A stretch of DNA of 64,000 nt from Scortum barcoo. Taxonomy: Eukaryota > Chordata > Actinopteri > Centrarchiformes > Terapontidae. Position numbers and translations under genes: made by a program. This document shows positions 39,201 through 50,600 of the stretch, one piece after another. The notes under the pieces are model-generated. The model made no database searches. It saw only the letters and a list, made by a program, of their open reading frames with translations, and was not told the DNA's origin. Every line of letters starts with the position of its first letter. Positions within the stretch are counted from its first letter, which is position 1. The DNA lies in contig CM041538.1 in assembly GCA_023238725.1 (NCBI GenBank), positions 9,980,880 through 10,044,879 of the forward strand, read 5' to 3'.

Positions 39201-41575
39201 AGGAGTTGTGTGTCCGAGCCACTCTGTTGCTTTCCCATTTACGTGGCCAGTGCTGTGTATGAACAGGAGATTTTTTTTTTTCCGGAATGGGAAATTTGCT
39301 GAATTTATCAAAAAGTATGTTAGATTAAAATTGCAGACTACATCTTTTTAATTTTCTGTCGACTGATCAATCGATAAATCGTTTCATCTCTATCTGTCAG
39401 CAAAGGAAGGATGACATGTGCTTATTCTTATTTACTGAAATTAGTTTAGGATAACTATTTGATATTGTGCAATAATAATGTTAAAAACAAGAAGCAGGAA
39501 AACCATAAAGTATGATACCTTGAGTTTATACTGGACAACAATTACAGTAAGAGTTTCGTGAAGATGTGATGTAGAATTTCACCTTTAGGTAGCTGTTAGT
39601 TGTTCTTAATGTTTTAATATCCTTTAAAGAGCAGTTGGAGGTTTTGGGCAGTAAGATTAATCTCTGTCTTGCTTGTCTTACTTTATGCTAAGCTAAACTA
39701 ACTGCTGTTTGCTGTCATGACCTGTTGCAGGTACAGTGGCATTGTTATTGCTGTAATAACTTTAGTTAACCACCCTGTCTCTCTGGACAGTGTACAAGCT
39801 AAAGCAGTAACTTATTTCAACAAACACAGAAAATGAACCAACAGCCAAATGAATAATGCCGTGTATATATCACGACTTCCTCTGGTACTGAGGTTTAGTT
39901 ATTTTTAAATGCTACTACTGGAACTGGGATGATAACGACAAAAATAACCACTCTGTTCTGTGATGAGGTAAAATTATACCTTCCTGTTATTACAGCATTA
40001 TATTTAGCTGCAGCTATAGTAAAAAAACAGTTTAGCTCATCCACAGTGAATCGTTAGTGAAGCTGCCATGATGCCCGGTGTGTCAGCACCACTGCTGTGC
40101 TGCAGGTTATTTAAAGTTTTGCAGAAGGTTAGAGTCAGGCAAAACAGTATGGATTGCATTTGCTCTGATTACACGGCCCGGGCAGTGTCTCTTGTTTTGG
40201 GAAAAAAAAAAAAAATCCCCAGGGGAATTGGGGATGAGCCCAGGGTCAGGGTCTCAGCATTGACTTTGGTGTATAAATACTGAGAAATACAATCCAAAGG
40301 ATCGGTGGTGGCACCCGCTGTCCCTACTGCATTTCACCCCCTCGCTGCTGACATTGCATTCTCAAGCAAACCTTTCTACCCATGAATGGCAGAGGAATAG
40401 ACAGATGGCTAAAAGGAAGCAAGACAGAAGGATTGATAGAGAAGGATGCAGAGACAGTACACTAGAGAAAGCAAAGAAGAGAAGCAGAAAGACAAAGAGA
40501 AAAGAACTGGGAGGACTGAGGATGGAGAGAGTGAAGCACGCTCTCCTCGCTCTCACTTTACACACACAAACACGCACACGCACACTCACACTCACACACA
40601 CACACACACACCTGCCGCTAGATAGGTTGACCTACATTTCATGTGATAGAAAAGATAACCCAGAAAGTGTCCCACCCTCTCAAACTCACCTTGAATAGTC
40701 ATTCCTTTTGCATACTAAACCAGCTCTATCCCTCCGTTGGCTGTGTGAGAATACCAGCTGAGGGCTGTTTTATGTTATCCCATCGCCTGGAGTGACATTG
40801 TTCTTCCTCCTGTGTGAATGTTTGCTAATGTATATATCCTGGGAATGAGATGAGCATCTGAACAGCTGGGGTCACAGGTTCAATGTGGCTGTGTGTGTTA
40901 TTTTCAGAAAGGCTATTCATTGCATTGAAAATAACTAACAAAACATGTTTGAAGCGTTAATGTATTCAGTGTGGCACACAGTAAATGTCCTCCTCTTGCA
41001 TTAGGTGCCATACCACCTATTACTCATTCCTCAGCTCTGACTCTGCAATTTATGTCATGCCATCCCGATCTGCTGAGTTTCTACATTATGTCTGATATAT
41101 ATTTGCTAAATTAGCATAAACCTTACGTGCAGTGCTCTCCCTCAGCAGTATTCTGCTCTGTTACAAAGTTAGCTTTATCCACACATTCCCTTGGACTGTG
41201 TCTCCACATTAAGACTCCTTGTATTTGGGGAGAGAGAGTGTAAAAGGCAATAAAGTTTTTGATTAAATAAGAAAGGGAGAATCTCATTAAGATTCCTGGC
41301 AGCAGCAGGAGCTGCACACCTCTGAAAGGCCTTGCAGTTATTGGCTTAGATTACTAAAAAGTTGGTATAAACAGATGCAGCCTTTCTTTTCACAGGCAAG
41401 GACCTTTTCTGTGATGGTGCTGCGCACTAAGCAGTATTCAGCGGTGATACAGAAGCTTACACCTTACATTCCTACTGTAATCCATCATGGTGCTGAGTGC
41501 ACTTCACTGTACTGCTCCTCCAAGTGCCTGGAGCTGCATGATGGATGGATGTTACAGGCCCACCTAGGCTGTGCT

Positions 41576-41623
<48 letters not shown>

Positions 41624-44600
41624 AACTCTATATACATGTACATGTGAGAGAGAGAGGTGAGCTGTCAGCCTGGAGGCAACAGAGGGCGTGGTGCTGCATT
41701 ATTACTGTGATTTCAGCACAAAGCCGCTGGGAAGGGCAGGGGATGAAGGAGGAGGGGTGAGAGAAAGAGACAAAGAAGGGGACTCTGGGAGATAAAAGGA
41801 TGAAGGGTGAAATGGGAGGCAAGAGAGAGGAGGGGAGAGGAGACAGAAAGGAGGAGGACGATACAAGGAGGAGGGGCTGATGGGAAATGGGATGATGAGA
41901 GAGAGAGTGATGAGGTTAAAACATTACAGGAGAGGTCTTATGACTTTAACACCACGAAGGACAATCCATCTAATTCCATTGGTTTTCTTAGTCCCGTAGA
42001 AAACTGGCCAAATACACTGGTCATTTACAGTAAAATGTTTTCTGTGCAGCTGAAATGTTAAGTTTTATAGAAAAATTTTCATTACACATTTATAATATTT
42101 ATTTTTAGTAATGCATTAACAGATAATTCTATAAAATGTCAAACAATAGTAAAAATACATCCAGCCAACAGTTTCGATGGCCAAAAAAATTATAATAGTA
42201 TAAAACAGATAAAAGCAGAAGATCCCTGTATTTGAGGAGTGGGAACTAAATAATATTTGATATTATTTCTTAATAAATAAGCAGTTGTCTAATCAAATAA
42301 TGTCAGGTTAAGGTTCAAGTCTCATAGTTTCAAAGGTTATTAAAAATGGACCAACAGTCATTCTGGAAAAAAATCCATTGTTAAAGAGAAGAGCTGAAGA
42401 GATACCAGCTTTTTTACTGACAGCAACAACATGACAATCTGAATAACTTACTCTATTTTTACCACCACTCAGACATAAAAATCTCTTTAACATTACCAGA
42501 GGGTAGATTGTTTGTTTAAGGTCCCTCTCTGTTGCGCTGCAGTTTGCTGCGAGGCGCTGAGGAGATGGGACTGAGGAAAGCCGTCAAGCCTGAGTTTGGT
42601 GGAGGAACGCGAAGCTTCTCCTGCGAGGAGGACTACATCTACGAGAACATTGAGAGCGAGCTGTGCTTCTTCACCTCACAGGTCGGTGTCGACGCGCGCT
42701 CATCTACACAACAGCCATATTCAAGTAAATACTCTGCATAGAAGCACCTGATTTTACTCCCTCCTCATCGTGTTCACTGCAGGAGAGGCAGAGCATCATT
42801 AGATACTGGCTGGACAATCTACGTGCCAAACATGGGGAGGTGCTTCATAATATTAACTTCCTGGAGGGCCAGCCAATCAGTAAGTTGCATCTTTTATCAG
42901 TGCGGTGTTTCTCGGCACTCTGCGATATGTGTCTTTATTAAAAGAGAAAGCAGTTCAGAGGCAGGCTTTTAAAATAGTCCCTGAGTTGTTGTGGGTTTAA
43001 AATTATTTTTTTGACCAATTGTAATAGATTTGATGGTTTACTGTTATTGACAGGTTTAGTTTTGTCTTTATATATCTACTTGTCCTCTGTCTATGTTTCT
43101 CTCTCTGACAAATTACATGTACTGTCAGTTTCAACTCGCTTTATTCTTTGCTTTTATTACTCTGTGCAGTCCCGGAGCTGAGTGCGCGAGGTGTGATCCA
43201 GCAGGTGTTTCCTCTCCATGAGCAAAGGATCCTCAGTCAGCTGATGAAGTCCTGGGTCCAGGCTGTTTGCGAGAAACAGCCGTTAGGTTAGTGGAGCAAA
43301 ATGGCAAGCCATATAGACGCATAACACTCTAGCAGAAGCAAAAGAAAGTGCTATTTACGCAGTGTCACTGTTCATGGTTCCTTTAACAGCCATAATAGCT
43401 CTGTCAGGTTATCCTTCTGATTTTCCACTGTTGTTTACAGATGATATCTGCGACTACTTTGGGGTGAAGATTGCCATGTATTTCGCCTGGCTTGGATTTT
43501 ACACCACTTCCATGTTATATCCTGCTGTGATTGGCTTCGTGCTGTGGATGCTCACCGAGTCAGATCAGGTAAGGAGAGAATCTTCCATAGCCGCAAAAAA
43601 AAAAAAATCATCACCTGATCGCAGTCTTACATTTGGGTTGTTCCAGACGAGCCGTGACATCTGCTGTGTGGTGTTTGCGCTGTTCAACGTGGTGTGGGCC
43701 ACTCTGTTTCTGGAGCGGTGGAAAAGGAGAGGGGCCGAGCTGGCGTACAAGTGGGGAACACTGGACACACCCGCTGAATCCCTGGAGGAACCACGGCCTC
43801 AGTTCCGGGTCAGAGAAACTCAAAATCCTCCTACCCACCTCTCTTCTCTTTCAGGTCCTTTCACGCCTACAGGTCCTCTCACACTTCTTCTTCTTCTTCT
43901 CTCTCTCTCTCTCGGCAGGGAGTCAAGCGCTGCAGTCCCATAACAGGATGTGAGGAGTTCTACTATCCTCCGTGGCGAAGGCGTGTATTCAGGTGGCTGG
44001 TCAGCCTGCCCATCTGTATCCTCTGTCTCTGCTTTGTCTTCCTGGTCATGCTCATCTGCTTTGAGCTGCAGGTCAGTCAGCTGTCAGCATACGTTTTTCT
44101 ATGTGTCCTGCTTGTATAAATGTAGTTTCAATGATAAACATCTCCTGCATATGTCCTCTTAAGTTTCATCAAACACGTATGTAGCAAGTCTGTTGGAAGT
44201 CCTAGTTCTTTGATGGCTGTGTCCAGAAACCACAGACAGTACAGGGAATGGGTAGAAATTAAAGCAAGAGAAAATACGTTTTTTTTTTTTTTTTTGATAA
44301 GTAAAAAGCTGCGATTGTGTCTCTGCAGGAGTTTGTGATGGGGATCAAGGAGATGCCTCGGCTAGCTCGCTTCATCCCCAAAATTATGCTGGCTATCACT
44401 GTGACCGCATGTGACGAGGTGTACAGGAAAATTGCCTGCTGGCTCAATGACATGGGTGAGAGTCGAATTTTCAGGTTTATCCAAATCTGCATTGATATTC
44501 ATGGCAAAGCATCTGTTATAGGAGATAATATTAGTAAAGTACTTTTATACTCTTATTTTTCCACAGAAAATTATAGACTCCAGAGTGCCTATGAGAAAAA

Positions 44601-47600
44601 TCTCATCATCAAAATGGTTCTTGTGAGTTTCTTTTTATTACATAATATTTAGACTGTGATTTACAAAAGTTTTTCTCCTTTTTTATAAACACAGTGTTCC
44701 TCAGAATGACTCCTGGTGTTTCTTTCTCTTGCAGTTTCAGTTTGTAAATTCTTATCTCAGCCTTTTTTACATTGGATTCTACCTCAAAGACATGGAGCGG
44801 CTGAAAGAGGTAAGAAGCATCTCATTGTGCATTAGCTTTAGTGGTTCATTCGGCCTCCAACATCTGTCGTTGTTGCAAACTCCCATCCTAAAATGCTTTG
44901 CTCCCATTGATTTTTGCTCCCATTGATTTTCCATAACTATCCATCCATTTGTTCATCTGTGGAAGATGCTGCTGGTGTTGTCTCTGTTAAGGAGTCTGCA
45001 GCGGCAGGTCCGGGTCAATGTGCTGCCTTCCGTCTTCTTCAAGATCCAGATGCTTTTGGTCACTGTTCCCTGGTTCTTCAGGGCTTTACTCAGGTCCAAA
45101 GTATGATCTCTGTACATCCACTGTCTGGGCAAGAGGTCAAAGGTCCATTTCTGACCACCTCGCTGTTGACCTTGCATGTGGCGTGCCGATCTCGACATGA
45201 ACTTGATCTACCAACCTGCTGATTGTAAAATAATATAGTTTGTGTGTTGATTGTATTTGTCTGGTGAAAACCTCGCAACTTCAAATTTTTACATTTTCTT
45301 TGTTTCATTTACATCTGAGGATAGCATTACTCGCTACAACCTCAAGATTCAAAACCCTAGTTGTAATTTTAAAATGTAAAATATAATCCTGTCTATTTTG
45401 TGAGTTTCACCAGACAGAAATGATAGATGGGTGGTTTAATGCGAATTTAAAATGTGGCTGTCAGAGGATAATGCCTGATGGCTTAAATGATTGGTGTTTT
45501 ACTTTTGACTGATCAATCTGATCTTCCTTCCGTTGGGCCACCTCAGCTGCATATACGGGCGTCATTCCTAGTTACAGTTACTAGATGTTTCTTTGACATG
45601 GGACTGTGGCGTCAATGTGGATTCTTTTGTTGGCCTTTTCTTTCCGTGCAGTTTGTGGGAATTGTTTTTCCAATACAACTCTCACCACTCGAACCTCAAT
45701 TTCTCACTCTGTCTGTCGGTTTCTGTTTCGCTATCAGCCAGAGTGCCACCTCATTGAGCTCGTCGTGATCTGTTAACGCCACCTGAATTCATAGTTGTCC
45801 CGTTTTTTTGCCGAACAATCATTTACCACTTACAACCGCATTACAATGTAAGAGATGTGATTTTTCTCAGTTCATTTTTATGTAATATTATTTCATAGCT
45901 ATCCCAAAGGTAAGAAAATTCTGGCTAAAACATGAAAAAATCTCTGGCGTAGTCCTTTCATTCTCTGAAATCTGAAATAAAAACCATCTGGTGTTGTTCA
46001 GCCTGATCCTGCCAGTGTCTGACTCTGACGTATCTGTGCTGACCGTTCCTGTAGGTAGCAGAGGGAAACAGTGTCTCCTTTTCTCCATTTTCGAGGTCTC
46101 CCATCATGGGCTGAAAATAACATTCTGTCCATGTCTCTCTGTCAGGACTTTATTGCGGTTTTGTGCTTGCAGTCTGCGCTGTAGCTAGCAGCTGTAGTAT
46201 ACTGTGTGTCAGTATTATTTGTCTTGGAAACAAAGCCAATAACAGATAGTAACCTTTGTGATGCTGCAGTTGTTAGTAGGCATATCCTTAAAGTGTATGC
46301 TAAAGGGCCGAAGACATACTCACTGCTCTGTTTTGAGTGTTAAAGGATAATTATGGATAATCACAACTTGGACTCTATATTCAGTTAGTTTTGGGTAACA
46401 CTTCAGTTTTGGTAATATTTATTTGCCAGGGTGATTGCTGAGATCTGGAAACAAAGCAACATTACTGAAACAAAGCTCAACGGGACAAGAAACATGAGCA
46501 GTGAACCAGGTCGCAGTTAACAGTTTGGGTAACAGAAAATTTCCTCTTACTTTCAAATGCATTAAGTTTTGCCATCTTGAGGGTTTGTTTAAAACCCATA
46601 TGAAGGTCTGACAGCTTATCTTACTCGCCCTGTCAGCCTTTGCTGTGATAACTTATCTATGCAATTAACTTGTAGCGTACACTGTTAATACAAAAAATAA
46701 TGGAGCCACAATCTGCAAAATAGAACTGAGTTTTAATAAGACTGGATTATCCTTGATGTAAAGCTTATTTGTACTTCCTGTTATTTGTATTTTTCCAGTA
46801 TTACTGAAATACCTTGAGTGTCCACGTTCATCAGTCATTGGCCTTGATGCATCATATCCGATTGAAATGTTTTTTCAGAAAACTGCAGTTGCCTTGTTAC
46901 GGCTCTTCTGGACACATCCTAGTCAGTGAGAGATTACATTTTTATGTATGAGGAATGGTTCAGCAGCAGCTTTCTAACTTAAGTGATTTGCTCGTGGATG
47001 AAGTGCATAATCACATACATAAAAATGTTTTGATGTGTTGCATTTGTTCCATGAGGGTGTATCCTTCGGCTTTCTCAGCCTGTGACTATGTCGTCTCTTC
47101 TGTCCTGCTGGTTCTCTCTTGCTCCACCCACCTATTTCTAACCTGCATCCTGAGCTGCTGCATCCTACATTTTTCCAGGGAATCGTCTCTTTTGAGTGCA
47201 CTGAGTAGTTGGACAGTATATTCATGGTATGCTCACTCATAGTGTGGAAGCTAACTTTTTGTGACTGTTTCTCTCTGTATTTGTCAGATGCTGGCCACTC
47301 TGCTCATCATACGCCAATTCCTTCAAAATGTGAAGGAGGTGCTGCAGCCTTACCTGTACGAGCGCCACAAGCTGGGCGAGCTCACACTGCGAGCCGTGTG
47401 GGACCTGCTGCTGTCAGTGCTGCTAAAATATGCTCGGCTGGCAGCTGGAAAAGCCCAGGCCTCTCCCACCGACCAGGCCATGCCAGGACCTGGACTGAGG
47501 GGCACGAGACCCGGGTTGGGGCAGTCAGAAAGAAGGTCAGACTCCCTTTCAATTAGTAAATGCAGTAAACATAAATGAATATGCAGATTTGCAAGTAACA

Positions 47601-50600
47601 TAGGGATGTCAAAAAGAGTTTAAATGAGTCACTTTTAGGTATGCTTGAAGAGAAACTGACACTTTCTTGTAATATCAGTGTGATTAACAGCGACATTTAT
47701 GTGTTTACAGTTGTCATTCACACCAATACACCAAAGTATTAAGTCACTACAAACAGACCCGCTTGGGTTCAAATTAAAAACTACTTTATCTGCACTTGCT
47801 CTTGACTGCACGCTGCATGCTGTTATGATTCATGCCAGTTGGACTCAGCAAATAGACAGAACACCACTGTGAGCAGTTAACACACACATTTTGTCTGACG
47901 TCTGTCTGTCCATTTAACTTCTCTCAGGGAAAAGAAGTGTTTGAACGGGGGATGCGGGGTGCCCGATGAGGAGGAGGGAGGTGAGAGAGACGAGGCTGAC
48001 AGCGGGAGGTTCAGTGAAGGAGAGACGGAGGAGGAAAGTCTGATTGACTGCGGTTTGAAGCTGAGGAAAGTCAGCTTCATAGAGAAGGTATAAGCTCTGA
48101 GATAACATAGATTTAGGGGGTGTTAATATGCTTTGATCATATTTTAGAAAATCTGTTATGCAAAAACAATAAAAACTGTTTTTTATTAGCAGTATTTTTT
48201 CTAATCTGTGTTGTTGTTGTTAAGGTGGACAGAAGGCCGGCCTGCAGTGGGCCCCCTATGGACAACAGTTTCCTGGAGGAGGGGAGCCCCACTATGGTGG
48301 AAAAAGGAATGGACCCTGCCTCAGTGTTTGAAATGTGTGATGAGGACGATGATAATGGCATCCATGATGTGAAAGAGTCGGGTGGTGGAGGCACAGGTGT
48401 GGCAGAAGGAATTAATGCTGCTGCTGGTGCTGCTGCCGCCAGCGCCACCAGCGCTGCCATGCTGCCTTCTGGGTCTGAAAGCGGCTCATCGGTGCGCCAC
48501 AGAAGACGAGGCAGGAGCGCAGAGAGACCCGAGCCGAAGACAAAAAGGGAATCGTGGATGGACCCCCCTGAGGACAGAGAGAGCACCACGCTCACTCAGG
48601 CTGAGATGGAGAGCTGCATGCAGACTTATGCTGTAAGAAAGACTGCATACTAACCTTATTCTGTGAACTCTGCACAGGGTTTCAAAGGATGGCAATGTGC
48701 ATATTGAAGGGAAGTTCCAGAATTCTTTAAGCTGGGTACTAACAGTTAACTCATCGTCTCTGTTGTGGAGATTTGGACAGCACAAACTCAGGAAAGAATG
48801 ACGTTGATTGGGGAAAGAAGGCTCCTACAGCTTTCCAGAAAAAATCCACTGAAACAGAATTTAATTATGCTTCATTAAAAAAAATGTATTTGACATAGCT
48901 TCTGTTAGAATTAAATGAATCTGAAAGATACATACAACTCATGCTCCTTGCCGTGATTGACATAGTTGTTGCAAGAATCCTTGTTTATCATAATAGACAA
49001 AAACACACAGGTTGACAAATTCCTCTTTAAGACGTTCCATGAAACTAACACTGGGAAGGGTTTCTCCATAGAACCTGCCATGTTAGTTGGCAGCTGGGAA
49101 CACGGCTGGGAACATGGCTGTCATTCGCATGACATACTTAGGTCAAGTTTCATACATGTGGTAGAGAAACACTGCAACATAAATCCACTCTTAGCCTTTG
49201 CAGTGACATGACACCCCACAGGTGTCACGTGTGTGATGTGAATAACACTGGGTTATGTTCCAAAGGGTCATAAATGGCTATATGACACCTAAACAAAGTG
49301 AACATTCACTACCATTGTGCATTGATTTAGTGTGCAGAAATGCAGCTGTGTCTTCTAGCTGCCAAATGGGAGCATCTAGACTGTACAGAGCTGTGCTTTA
49401 ATGGTCCACTCTGCCCCTCTCAGGACACCTTCCAGGACTACCAAGACTCTGCCCCTCTCAGGACACCTTCCAGGACTACCAAGAGATGTTTGTCCAGTTT
49501 GGCTATGTGGTGCTCTTCTCCTCGGCCTTCCCTCTGGCTGCCATGTGCGCTCTTATCAACAACATCATTGAGATTCGCAGCGATGCCTTTAAGCTCTGCA
49601 CCGGCCTACAGAGGCCCTTTGGCATTAGAGTGGAGAGCATCGGCCAGTGGCAGGTCAGAAATACACTCTGTGAAGGGTATTACGTTTTTTTGTGTCTTGA
49701 TTGTGAATTGATAAAATTCTGTCACCCAAACATGGGGACACCTATAATTCTGTTACATGTAACAAACACGGGCTTCCATTTATTTCCATTTTGAAAGGAA
49801 GGTCAACAGGACTGAACTGAGCTGAATTGAAACTGAATTTACAGTGCAAAGTCTCAGTGTTAAGAAACAGCAAAGTTCAGCCTTCTTCTTTTTGCTCCTT
49901 TACAGACTGCGATGGAGGCAATGGGCCTGATTGCCATTATAGTGAATTGTTACTTGATTGGTCAGTGCGGTCAGCTACAGCGTCTCTTCCCATGGCTCAG
50001 CCCTGAGATGGCCATCATCTCCATCGTCATCCTCGAGGTACCACGGCTTGTTCCTGCTTAGCACAGTCCTTTATTTTTTCAAACTTTTTCTCAGTGCTCC
50101 TGTGATTTGTGAACCAGCACAAAACGTGTGGTAATCTGCAAAAGTGCCAGGAATTTTAGGCTGCAGAAAAGTTTATTACTGTGTCTATTTTTCTACCAGC
50201 AGAGACTTTTTTTGGATTGTTGGATGGAATATGTAATTTTATCAAATTCTACAGATGTTTACCTCAAAAGAAAACATGTCACATGAAACATGTCTCACTG
50301 GTCATTATAGAATACATTGTAATCCTCAAGTAACGTAAAAAAGTAGTTTATAAGAAGATGCGGTGATCAGAAAGCACCCAAACAAAAAGGGTGTATTGTA
50401 TAAACAGATTAACTGAAGCTCTTTTCATGCCTCTCCTCTTACTTGTGACATATTTAGATACTGGTTCTGTTAGCTCTGCACTCTATGGCTGACTATATTT
50501 GGAAAAAGGTAAACAGCCTGCAGCTCTGTCTTGGCCTGATAAAGCAGTCAGGCTTATCTAGAGGAGAATTTCATGGCCCAACCTTAACCCAAGAAATACT

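Noticed and set aside
49424..49461. First of the duplicated acceptors as the true start of ano8 exon 16
   Set aside because: It adds 38 nt and destroys the frame into the conserved DYQEMFVQFGY block; the second acceptor is in phase with exon 15.
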